Assembly (NCBI GenBank): GCA_033439765.1
Contig: JAULSN010000006.1
Location: 1,364,001 to 1,428,000, forward strand
Reading direction: 5' to 3'
Source of the DNA: Lasiosphaeria ovina
Lineage: Eukaryota > Ascomycota > Sordariomycetes > Sordariales > Lasiosphaeriaceae
DNA: 64,000 nucleotides
In this document: one piece after another, positions 46,052 to 57,086 of the stretch
How positions within the stretch are numbered: position 1 is the stretch's first letter
Layout: each line of letters starts with the position of its first letter
Made by a program: the position numbers and the translations under genes
The notes under the pieces: generated by a model
Told to the model about the DNA's origin: nothing
The model's database searches: none
Seen by the model: the letters and a program-made list of their open reading frames with translations, nothing else

Positions 46052-47195
46052 TCTGCCCTTTGACCCCCGTCGCCGTCTTCATCGCGGGGGCTGTTACCAT
46101 TGCTTGTAGGCGGCGGCGCCAGCTGCATCCACTCGGGGATCGGCTTTGTGGGGCTCGGTCTGAAAGCGAGGCTGCCGATGGGGTCGAGGACCGACACGTA
46201 GATGGTGGACGGCGAGGCCTCGTCGTCGTCCTCTTCCATCATGGCCAGGTCTGCCGGCTCGGCGCTCGCCCCGTCGCTGTTGAGCGAGCGGCCGTCTCGG
46301 GATCTGTGCAGATGGATATTCCCCTACGTGAGTCTCTTTTAGCAGCAGGCTCCCACCTACAAACGCGCACCTCCCCCCCCCCCCAAAATAACAGAGAAAT
46401 AGTATAACTCACCTCGGCAAACCTCGCCGGCTCTCTCCCCACCAAACCCTCCCAGCGCTGCCTCGCCAGCCCACCGTCGACGCGATCGACCGTGCGCAGA
46501 GCCTTCTGCACGAGCGCGGGCTGGTCCGCGGGCGCGGCGTCGCCATCGACATCAACCTCGGCCAGACAGTTCGCGCACAGCGGGACCTCGTCGATCTCGC
46601 GGGCCGTTCCGCATTCCCTCAACACACCAACACCAACACCAACACCCACACCCATGCCCTCCTCCTCCTCCTCCTCCTCCTCCTCCCCCTCCTCCTCATC
46701 ACCATCATCCTCATCATCCTCATCAACAAAAACCTCCCCTACCCCTGGACCACGCACCACCATCCGGCAGCCGCACAGCAGACACCCATAGCAGGCGCGG
46801 TGCCAGAAGCACCAGCCCAGACTCACACACTCGTCGCCGCGCACGACCACCTCGCCGCAGACCCAGCACACGGCGAGCGCGAGGATGGCGGCGTGGCACG
46901 GCGCGCACGCGAGGCGCGCCGCTGCGGACCGCCCGAGCACGCGCGGCGGGCCGGCCCGCAGGCGCCAGCAGAAGGTGCACGTGAAGACGTGGCGGTGGCG
47001 GTGGATCTGATGGGCCTGACGGCGCTGTGCTGATGACGATGGCTGGCGGTGTTGCTGTTGGTGGTGGTGGTGCTGCTGCTGTTGGCGCAGGGACGAGTTG
47101 GAGCGCGAGTGCGAGTGCAGATGGACTCCTCTGGGAGGCTGACTAGGGCTCGTGGTGTTGAGGCGGGGGCGAGCGGCAAGGGGAGACGCGGGCAT
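45079..47195 (-). CDS. LIM-like zinc-finger protein with acidic insert
   Basis: Two exons: 47195-46413 and 46323-45079; 675 residues. The zinc-binding region begins with a Cys pair CTFC (73-76) and CAPC (97-100), followed by a LIM-type array: Cys110, Cys113, His132, Cys135, Cys138, Cys141 and then, after 65 residues, Cys207 and Cys210 (CANC). LIM domains normally have 16-21 residues there; here a run of Asp/Glu and Gly-Val repeats (about 151-191) is inserted. LIM domains mediate protein contacts, often with the cytoskeleton or polarity machinery. The N-terminus is Gln/His-rich. The C-terminal half is disordered, Ser/Gly/Ala-rich, and ends in a basic segment (KRRSVHAELKRLFGR). No enzymatic domain is seen, and I cannot assign a specific orthologue. 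Confidence 0.75.
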
Positions 47196-48199
47196 GGTTG
47201 CGTGTGCTGTCTTGGCTGTTGCCGGGCTCAGGGGTGTGCTGTGCGTGGTAGGTTCGGGGTTTGCATATAAGAATGCGTAGGCAAGGAGGTGATGGCTTGC
47301 TCGTTTCCGGGCTATACCTCGCTCAGGACGAATTAGACATGCCAGGCCTCGATAGAGGCGTGCCGTTGCGCAAGATCGACAAGATGCTAAAGAGTGGATG
47401 GGCCGGTTGACACCCCAGATAAAGAACGACGATTAAATGGTTCACTGTGGAGAGGGGCCTCACTGGAGGTCCAAGTAAACAAGAAGCATGTATTAGCTTG
47501 TGGTCGACTGGACGAGAACAGAAATGCCAAATGCCAAATTCAGAACAAGTCCCAACAAGCAGGCACCACGGGGAAAACCAGGCAATTGTGGAAAGAGCAA
47601 ATTGCCATGTCCGACTACTCCGTAGTAATCTAGACTACGGCCTGGAAATGACACTCCTTGTTTTTTCTTGGGACCTGCAACCCATCCATAACGGCATGAT
47701 ACCGATACTTTCCAGGTCCAGAAAATAATTCCGAAAGAAAGACAGAAAACGCCGTGACCACCCATCCAGCCCCTGATAAAGACCCAACCAGCCAGACCAA
47801 GAGCCCATCCGTTCGCCGTTCCCAAGTAAGCAACGCAACCGAGCAAAACAAAGCAACAGAACTTGTACATGAAAGGTAGCAGCCAAACAAAAACACCAAA
47901 GCCGAAGCCCTGATGCAACCAGAAAGACCCAAGTCTTCATCCACAACGCCCCACAGCGGCTCAAATCCTCTCGCCAGCCCCCAAGCGAGCTAAGTTTTCG
48001 GTAAAGCCAAACAAATAAGTGCTGAAACGCCGGCCATACGTCCCGACCATGCAACGGGCCAAGCTATTATGCTCTGCAATTATGATTTTCGCTTCTTCCT
48101 CCCCGTGTATTGTCAGACCAGCACTCAACCAACGCAGCTTGTCATCTTAGGAGCCAAATGATGCGCTGTGGTATTCCAGCGCGACTCTCAAAACCATCT
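47196..48199. other. Intergenic region
   Basis: About 1 kb upstream of the LIM-like gene and downstream of the KEN-box gene, both on the minus strand. A small palindrome CCGTAGT-AATCTAG-ACTACGG lies at 47620-47640, overlapping an ACTCCGTA word. No gene is seen. Confidence 0.55.
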
Positions 48200-50422
48200 T
48201 CACTTCCGGAGCTTTGGACGCGAAAGCATGTTGAGCCGACTCAGGCTAAGAGCGCCCCTCTTCTTCGCGGGGCTGGGAGTGCCACCGGCATAGCCTGGCG
48301 ACATGAGCTTCCGGGGGCTGCTCAGTAGCTTGTCGGCGCTACCTCCGGTCAAGCGAGGAGCCAGAAGAGCGTCGCCCTCGGGGACCGTCTCCTGCTTCCG
48401 CTTCTTTGCCGCGCGCTCAACGGCCTCCTGCTCGGCTTCCTCCTCATCGGTGCTGACGCGGTTGCGCTTCTTGTTTTTCATGCCGTGAGGGAGAGCCAGG
48501 AACACCGTCTCAGGTGCCACGTTCTCCTTGTTCGGGATTGACATTGTCGTCGGCGAGGGAAAACTTCCAGGCATGTTCTCTGTTGGCAGAATCGACGGAC
48601 GAACGGGGCGCACGCTTGCCTGTCCGGGAGACGTGCCAAACGAGGGAGACGCGCTTCCGAACCGGATCGTGTGGTCGCTGCGAAACGAGAATGTGCCAGG
48701 GGCCGAGGGCTCGGCCGAGTTACCCTTATTAAGCACCTTCGCAGGAGGCCTAGTCAGCGACTGGCGCGCCGAAAGGTCGGGATACGAGAGGCCACGGTCA
48801 AGATTCTCTTCGATCATGATGGCATCGAGGGCGGGATAGTACACCTCGCCCAGGACCTGTCTGGACTTGGACTGGGGAATGCCCGACTTGACGGGAGACG
48901 GGGAGTTCTGTGCCAGCGCCGCTCGCTGCGTATCCGGGGTGAAGGCTACGCGCTTGGTGAGCTTGCGTGGCGTGGCCAGTGGGGCCTGCATCGCGCTCTT
49001 ATCGAGACGGGCGGAAGACAGAGCCTTGGAGACAAGACTCGACGGCAAGGGAAGAGCGCTAGCCGGTTTGGCGGCGCTCGGCTTTGCTCCTCGCAGCAAG
49101 GACTTGACGCGTTCAAGACGGCTGATGGGGCTTTTAATCCTGCGAACGGGCTTCTCGGGTGTCTTCTTAGCATCCAAGGGAACGTATGAAAGATTGTTCG
49201 TTGTGGCAGACCGAGGCAGTCCACCAATGTTCACTTTAGATGGCGACTTGAGAAGCGAGCCTTGAAGCGGCGTTTTTGCGTTGGACGTCCGGGCGAGAGA
49301 AGATTTGGTCGGTGTCATGAGAGAAGCAAAGCTGGACTTGGAGCGGGGGATGGCGGAGCCCGTGCCGGAAGATTTCGGTCTCGGCAGCGAGCCTCCATCG
49401 CGCGAGATGGGTCGGTTGCTAGAGGTATCGTCGCCCACGTTCTGCCGAATGCGCTTGATAGGCGAGAGAGGCTCGTTAGCTGTAGCAGGTCCCGCTCCGT
49501 TCTTTGCGGCAGTGGATGCCGGAGTAGGCTGCTTGGAGCGACCCGCCGCATCCGTGTCGTCGAGGTTTGCTTTGGACTGGCTTCGCTTGATTCCTTGCTT
49601 GAGGGGAGTAACACGTCCAGGCTGAGCCCGGAATGCGGAAGGGTGGTTCGCAATCGAGTCCATCTTCTTGAACTCTGCCATGTGCACAGCGCTATACCGT
49701 CCGGCCTTGCCCTTGGCCGGGGCGATCCTGCGGCTGTTTGCAGGTTCCTCTTGGGCCTTCTCGGCGTCGCGCTTAGCGGCGAGCTCAGCCTTAATCTTCT
49801 GGGCTTCCCCGCGGAGCTCTTCCATCATCTTCTGGGCCTCGGGGCCAAGCTTCACGCTGGACGCCGCCTGTCTGGCAAAGGTAAAGGTGAAATCCGTGGA
49901 CGGAGGCGTCACCTTGGACGGCGTCGACAGAACAGCGGCAGGGAGGCCGCTGCGGCTGCTCGAGGGTTTAATGTCGGTGAATCCCAGGCGCAAGCCAGAC
50001 GAGGGGGGAGCCATGGTTCCGTGGACCTTGCTTGGGTGCATCTCCGACATGGGCGGCTTCATGGGCGACGAGAAGCCCGGAGTCTTGGGAGCTGATGTGG
50101 GGGACGACATGAGGGCATCGAGGCTTTGGGCGGCGCCATCTCCAGGACTGTCGGCGCGTTCGGCAACCGAAGCCAGGCTCGGTCCATCTAGGGAAGGCTT
50201 GCTGGGTGTCTAGATAAGAAGGTAACCCTAGTCAGCAGTGGCAGCAGCACAAACAGCAACGAAGACAGCAAAAGGCAGCGTGAGGGCTCGCTCTCGCGGG
50301 GCGGGTAGCACAGCTGAGACATGTTCGCTTCAAATTCTGCGATTGCAAATTTTGCGACCGGGCCATGGGACTTGACGACTCACCTTGGAGACGCTGGCGA
50401 GGCGCGCTGAGCGGCGTGCCAT
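48200..50422 (-). CDS. Conserved basic Ser/Pro-rich protein with KEN box
   Basis: Two exons: 50422-50384 (MARRSARLASVSK) and 50209-48200; 682 residues. I do not recognise a named family. A segment at about 105-175 looks ordered and conserved: FTFTFARQAASSVKLGPEAQ, a charged helix (MMEELRGEAQKIKAELAAKR), then GRYSAVHMAEFKKMDSIANH. The rest is disordered, very basic, and full of TP/SP sites (VTPLKQG, ATPRKLTKRVAFTPD). A KEN motif in IPNKENVAP (574-576) is a potential APC/C degron, and a bipartite basic stretch (KNKKRNR...AAKKRKQE) could be a nuclear signal. Together these hint at a cell-cycle or microtubule-associated nuclear protein; this is inference only. The C-terminus (ALSLSRLNMLSRPKLRK) is strongly basic. 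Confidence 0.75.
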
Positions 50423-51258
50423 GGCGACTAGTTTTGGCGCACTTGGCGACAAGACGATAATGTGCTTTCCAATTTCGGAGAGCGAGGCAGACAATGGTGG
50501 TGATATCGCAATTAGCAATCTCGCATCAGCTTAAGCAAGATGGCCTGTGGGTTTGGAGGTTGTAGCGGAGGTAGGGGACTGGCGGTAAGGTACTGATGAT
50601 GTCAGTAAAAACACGTCCAAAAAGAAGGAGCAAGCGGGGTGGCGTGTCTGATTGGCGGACCGGGGGCTGGAAGTAAACAAACCCTTGGGTCCTGCCTGCA
50701 CTGTGCCAGAGGCTGCGGAGAGCGCAAGGAAACTACAGTGCGGCGCTACCTATGGGCACTGCTACGGAACCACCCATGAGCCAGGGGCGGACGCTTGATA
50801 ATACCGCGGTGATCCTGGGGATATCCCCAATTGCAAAGTCTAGATCTGTCCTGATTTGGACTGCGCAGACCTGCCCGCCTGTCACCTCGTCACCTGACAT
50901 GTAGGTGTTTAGTACCGAAGAAACGTCGGGTGATTCTTGCGCCTGCGTCGCCATGGCTCGACATATTTTCCGATTTCCGACGCTTCCCATTCTGCTAGCA
51001 CTCCACGCAGCGCTCAGCAGCAGGCCATTGACAGCCGTTTTCCTTTGGCAGACGAATGTTCGGCCACTGGATACCCACAATTAGAACGTGTTGGCCACGC
51101 ACCACTCCTTGCCATCATTTCTGCTCTCCACTCCCGACCGCCGCATATTTTAATGTCCTAACTGACCGCTCTCAGAGTTGTACAATTCCATTCTACTTCG
51201 TTTCCTACCTAGTGTGTGTGTCTTCAACCCTTTCAGGTGATCTCTTGATCGGCTTCTA

Positions 51259-51496
51259 CAATCGAATCCTGGAGTGTCTGTTGGCGTGGTATCTAGGTGC
51301 AAATAAACCGACTAGTAAGGTCCTTTCATGGGTGTTTCTAAGAGATAGATAGACCTTTGGAAGTCTACAATATAGATCCCACGAGCTATTATCTCCCTCG
51401 GCGAAAACCCTTTAGGGCGAGCCGTAAGGCATTGAGACCTTTCAAATCTTCCATAATGTACAGAGTCCCCTTAACAAACATTCAGAGACTGGATTG
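51259..51496. mobile_element. MITE-like element, copy 2 (238 bp)
   Basis: Same family as 24391-24595. The 24-base ends have diverged (17 of 24 match, most differences transitions), but the element is flanked by TA on both sides (51257-51258 and 51497-51498), which fits Tc1/mariner-type TA target duplication. Internal matches to copy 1 include TTGGCGTGGT, CAAATAAACCG, CTCCCTCGGCGA and GCGAGCCG. No coding capacity. Confidence 0.75.
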
Positions 51497-51514
51497 TAGT
51501 ACCGGGCCCGCAAC

Positions 51515-51742
51515 TGCACCATTCCACGGTAAATAGTTTACCGCACTACTTGACAAGGGGCCCAGCTCGTGACTTTTCAGGCCCCCCTCGTTTCGATCCT
51601 TGAAATATTCATCAGAGCATTGTAAATACCGTGTAAGCCTCGTCTCATACCCTTAGAGCCGATCGCAAACGAAGTTACAGGCAGGGAATCTTACAGGGTT
51701 TTGTAAGTAGTGCAGGTAAACTATTTACCGCGGAATGGTGTA
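51515..51742. mobile_element. Second short inverted-repeat element (228 bp)
   Basis: Arms 51515-51551 and 51705-51742 are inverted copies (about 37 bases, two mismatches and one indel). Each arm itself contains the small palindrome GGTAAATAGTTTACC. The sequence is unrelated to the MITE-like family 18 bases away. Probably another non-autonomous DNA element; a target-site duplication is not clear. Confidence 0.65.
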
Positions 51743-54700
51743 CGAGGCAGTGGGCAGGCTTCCCCTCATGCCTTGAGTTATTGTAAGGACCTCGAAAGTC
51801 GCACCACAAGGCCTCAAATAGTTATACAGAATCGGGCTTCCCGTGGAGCGGTATACAGGCGGAACTACAGTTCCCCTGGAAGTGAAGAACGATATGCTGC
51901 AAGTTGGGAGACGACTTGTCACAAGAACAAAGTCACAAGAACACAGTCTCCTGAAAGCAGACCTCCAGTCCTGGACCGGGCCACCTGCAGCCAAGACATT
52001 GGGAAGGGCCAGAACTCGAAGCATCCGTCTATCTACCTTCGCGATGACCCGTATTCATACAGAGAGGCGCCCCGATATTGTAGGCTGGGAATACGAGAGT
52101 TGTCGGTATACCTTCCGCAAGACCTAGCCTCCATCTCCAAGGTCTCACACCACCCTCCAAGTACGTAGCAAGGACGATATCTCGACCATTTCCGTTTCGA
52201 GAAAGGCGGCACAATACGACCCCAGATTGGTAGACGTGAGATTGCTTCTGGGAATGCAGCCGCCTTCGATCCTCCTTCTCCTTTTGATCTGGAGACAAGG
52301 CCACACTAGTCAAGCAAGGCATGGAACATTCTATGCGAGGCATAGAAGCTCACTACAGCGGCAAGGAAGGCGCCGCCTCGGAAGTCAACCCCGGAAGACC
52401 TGGACTGTCCTTATCACCCACCATCCTGGACCTGCATAAGGCGTTATCTAGTTTGGACAAGTTGCAGATGGTGATGGTTCAAGTCACCATCCGTAAGGCT
52501 CCTGAGGCGCTGCCTAGCGCGCGATGGCAAATTTGAGGAGCTCTCTCTGGCTCGGGGCTGAGGTCTGGATAGGTTGTTTCGCTGATCAGAGACAGGGTCG
52601 TCAAACAGCCTCACACCCAAGACCCAAGCTTCTTGATGGAAAATACCTCACCACCTTTTTGTAGCAGAGGCATCACTTGAGGCAATGTTGCAGTTTCGCA
52701 GTGTCCGCAACAACTCGTCGCCGCCATATCCAGAAGACAGGGCTCCGATGATGAGGATATGCTAGTGGCGCCATCGTGCATTAGCTCGGCGCTAGAAAAA
52801 TTCTAGAAGGTGTTAAAATTCTGGAAGCCATCCTCGCCCAATGTGGTTGCAAAGTCCAGCCCAATGAGGGCTCGCCAACCCCCTTCTCGAGCCCGGCTGA
52901 TCCCAGTGGGGTGGCCGCTTCAGCAAAAAACAATTATCGAAACAGAGACTACTTCTGCTTCTGCACTGCGGTGCACTGCACCCTGCGCTGCGCTGCACGT
53001 CGGTCTTTATTGGCAGTGCTTGTGCTTCGTATGTAGCGTATGTAGGTAGCTGGGTGAAAGAAGCGAGCTCTGGGCAGTGGGCAAAGAGAAGGCTCGTAGC
53101 GATTTGATTTGTGAGCCCCATGGAAGGGGTTACAATGCAACCCCTACAAAGCAGAGGTGCTCAGGCAAATGCACACCACTCCTTGAGGTAGGTAGTGCGC
53201 AAGCTTCGAAAGTTATCTCAACAGCTTGATAGAAAGCTTGAGCTTATTTATCTCCGGTTACTGAACGCCGCCGTTCCGAGGAAATGTTGGTCCGCCCGCA
53301 CGGCTCGTCCCGGGAGTCCAAGCAGGCCATAAATGCTCGGCGGCCGAAGAGCTACCTTTGGAGCATCGGCTTTTGTTCTTGGAACGATCGCCCCTCCTCG
53401 GAGATGCAGGACTCGATTTCAGGGATTCTATTGGTATGGCGGGCGGCCCTGCCCAGACGGAACGGTAAGTGGTTATTCTGCATCTGGCTAACTTGATTTA
53501 GCTGGATTAAACGAGCTTCCCCTCACTGACGCTACTTCACGCGTTCTTGGAAATGGAGATATCCGGCTTGGATCGTGGATGTGCATTGGAGCTTGCCTTC
53601 GTGTGTACTTGGCGATTCTCAAAACACGAAAGGGGCCAACTCTTCCTGTAGTTTGGAACGTTTGACTGCGCCTGATGGGTTGCAAGAGGGGAGCTCACTG
53701 TTTGGCATCGAGCCGTCTTCCCCGCTGCAATGAAGAAGCACCTCAACCCGGGCCGTCCGTCCTCCAAGCCGCAACCTTTGAACCTGCAGGCGCAGGCGCA
53801 CGAACACGATGACCCAGCAGCTGGGGGGCCGCATTCTTATTGTCAGGGGTATTGATTCGATAGCCCTCAAGGTTGCTTCTGCCCTCACCGTGTCAAGGCC
53901 TTCCACGTCGAAAGCGAGCCTGGGGAGTCGGATCCACGTCGCGCAAAAAAGCACATCCCATACCGTAGGACTCTTCGGCAGCACAAGCGTCCCGCCAAGT
54001 GCATCCACGCTTGGCAGGGTAAGAGAAAGAAAAATACCGTCCACGAAACACGAAGCTGAATGGAACTGGCTTTATCTTCTACCATTCGCTGGCAGATTCC
54101 GTCCTGGATGTGAAGAGCAGAAGCCCTTCAGTAAATAATTGGGATCCAAGCCCCGTGAGCCGTACTGTTATACTGCAGGACATGCAGTACAGATAGCATC
54201 CGTGATGTCTGCGGGGTTGAGGACCACCACAGTGGTTGTAAGCCGCCTTGGTTACTGTGCTGCAAGCTCAGATGACCACCAAAATTTTGATAGCACTTGG
54301 CAAGGGGAGAGGAACCTAACCCGAGCTTTTAGCCCCGCTCCCCGTTACGGTATTGGGTAATTGGAGGGACTTGCATCCAGAGCTCAAAAATTCTCAACGT
54401 CTCCACCTCAGAGCCCCTCACCACCCGGAGACACCGATTTCGGTGGCGTCTTCTATTCCAACCCTGAGCCAACCTCACCAGGGCCTCGATGGGGTGGTCG
54501 CCATGGATAACACGGCACCCGGGCAAGGTCGGCTCTGAGGCCGGGGTTTAACCCTGTCTTCACACGTCACTGGGGCCAGCCCCGTCCGCTGTATTGCTCT
54601 TTGTGCGACCACAGGACGAAAAGTTCCTCCTATTTCAAAACAAGGCGTCCACACTCCACACTCCGAGGCTGCATGAACTGCAAGCGAGGAACGGTTGCAG

Positions 54701-57086
54701 CCCACCCTCTGGGGCCCAAGGCTTTAGTCTGGTAGCTTGCTTGGAGGGGCAAGTCGAACCTAACAGGGACTGCCAAGATACAGTTGATGGTCTTAGCCCA
54801 ACTTTGTTGTCCCAAGGTAAGGGAGCTAGGAATATATCACAGGGCTGGGGTTAGCAAGACTGCATCTACTCCGTACTTGGTATAGTCTCAGCCAGGCTGC
54901 TGGAGTCACAGCTCGGGACCAGACAAGAGAGATGAGAGCTGGCGGCAAGGGATAGGAGGGAAGCCGCGAAGAGAGAGAGTGGCAGAGTCTCTTATTAGCT
55001 CGAAGAGGGGGCCGCCACTAACGAAACAAGAGCCAGAGTGTCGGTTCACGGTCACTCTAATGAGAGGACAGCGGAAGGCTCCGGACTGCCGCCTTCACAC
55101 TTGACTGCCTGCTTCCTTACCCCAGATGTGCGTTCAGTGCCTACTACGTACCTTGGCGAACTCTCGAAGTGCGAATGTCAATCCGGCTAGGGTGTTTAGT
55201 TGGCGAGTATCGAGCACGAGCCACGAACCAGCAGCGAGCAAGGACCAACCACGCCAGCAGGTAGCAGTTGGTCAATGCGCCCTGTAGGGGGTTCCTGAAA
55301 TGAGAATGAGCGGACTGGATTCTGCGCGCCCAAATGCATCCCCGCAGGGCAAGAACGACCAGTGGTGACTTCCCGCCGAAGTACCTGGTTTCCATTAGTC
55401 ACTTATAACCAGGTGCCACCCGGTTGGAAAGAGCGAGGAAGATGGCCAGCTTCTCCTTCTCGCGGGCTTCCAGTGCTGGTGATCCTCTGCCAGTGGTGTC
55501 TGTCGTCGATGCCCATCCAACAAGTTATTTCCTCGCTTATACCAGCATACTGCGATTTACCATCAATTTAGACCGGCAAAGTCACCCACACATTCGTACA
55601 CGCTTCTGTTAGTTACCGGCAACCCTGGCCATTCACCCCTCTCGCCCTCTGAAAAGCTCCTTGTGCGTTGCGGAGCCGGCCGTCTTTGTCTCCGCAGAGT
55701 TTGGCAAAAGCGAATATCCACACGGCTGTTTGCTGCCTTTGACCAAGCGTTCCTGGGAGTGCCGAGGGTCCTTGGCGAACTGAGCGTCTCGTTGGCCGTC
55801 TGACCAGTGCCCGAGCGGAAAACGAACTGCGTGGTCTCGTTCTTGAGCCAGCGAATAGAAAACGGCAAGTGACCTGAAAGACGGACAACGCAACATCCAA
55901 CGCCGACGACTCAAGGCCAAACAAGACCGCACAGAATTCGATTTGCTGCTTGGGGCTGCAGGCAGACCATCTTTGCGCCTATAGCCTTTCGAGCTGGAAG
56001 GGTGTCTTTTTGACGACAGTGCGTTTGCTGGCGAGTGGCCTAGTCGGTTTCCCCATCTCCAGCGGCTCCTCAGAGTGGGGAACGTCAGGCCAAGACCAGC
56101 AACTGAGGGGGACGAGCGAGCGAGGAGAGACTGGGAAACAAGAGCCGGAAGCGGGAGGCGTCTGGCTCGAGGTTGAAGTATCCGACAAGCCATCGGCTTG
56201 CAGCCACGAGAACCGGTCAACTAATAAAAAGAAAAATAGCGTGAACCTCTCGGGTGGGACAGAGTCGAAGCGCGGCGGCAGACGTCCATCTTGTCGCCCG
56301 TGGAGCTGGTCCAACGAGACGGTGCAGGTGACCTGGTTGAACCCGGAACTGGCGTCTGGGCTGCGTGGACGCACCTGGCTATTTGTCTGTGGCCACCCCA
56401 GAACGCCCTAACGGCGGTCTGCAGACCCTCCCACACATCTTGGGCATTAACATTACATAAAACCCTCCCGTTCTTCTCTTTTCTTTACACATAGACAACC
56501 TGTCATCGCCTCTCTGCTTATCTCGGGCCCTCCCAACACCACGCTCGACAGGTTTTGTCTTGACACACAGAATACAAAATCCGGGGAACCGCTTTGATCG
56601 CTTTTCACCGTTCCTTATCGCTAGGTCTGGCACACAATTTCCCCGGTCCCAGACTGTCGGATCCCACCCCCCAAACGGCTTTCCCCAGATGACGCACTGA
56701 TTGGCGCCATCCCTGGACCCTGAATTCGACCCCCCCCCCCCGGAACTGTGCCCTTATCGGACGTTTTCTTTTTTTACTTTGCCTGTTACGCCAGCTAGCG
56801 ACAGCGAGCTCGGCTGGCAGCGCGCCTTGTTACCCGAAACCTTCCAAGTGCAGCACCAATTGGACTACCTGCCGAACATCCACTACAGCAGCCGCACCCG
56901 CCGGGTAGCAGTGCAGCACAGCTGCCGGGTGGTGCTTGTCTCCCTGCCGAGGGGCCGTCACCACAACCCGGGTTATCACCAAGGGGAAAAAAAGATTTCG
57001 GCCGAGCGTGACAAGGTTCGGTCCCACCAGATTTGAGGCGTGTGTCGCCCCACGGCGTTTGTTTCAAGTATCTGCAGGGACAGGAT

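Larger units (their letters stand above)
50423..57086. other. 6.7-kb gene-poor region with inverted-repeat elements
   Basis: The longest stretch in the window without a supported gene. It holds MITE-like copy 2 (51259-51496) and a second inverted-repeat element (51515-51742). Small ORFs (for example 53619-54044 minus and 55633-56220 minus) show no recognisable domain or conserved splice pattern. The last 1-2 kb probably includes the promoter and long leader of the bZIP gene. An ACTCCGTA word is at 54868-54875. Decayed transposon or gene remnants cannot be excluded. Confidence 0.5.

Noticed and set aside
50733..50954. Minus-strand ORF MATQAQESPDVSSVLNTYMS, 73 codons
   Set aside because: No similarity I recognise, no splice or promoter support; chance ORF is likely.
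53619..54138. Overlapping ORFs on both strands (141 and 109 codons)
   Set aside because: Neither shows a domain; possible decayed gene fragment but unsupported.
55633..56220. Minus-strand ORF of 195 codons in the gene-poor block
   Set aside because: Arg/Ser/Pro-rich low-information translation with overlapping open frames on both strands.
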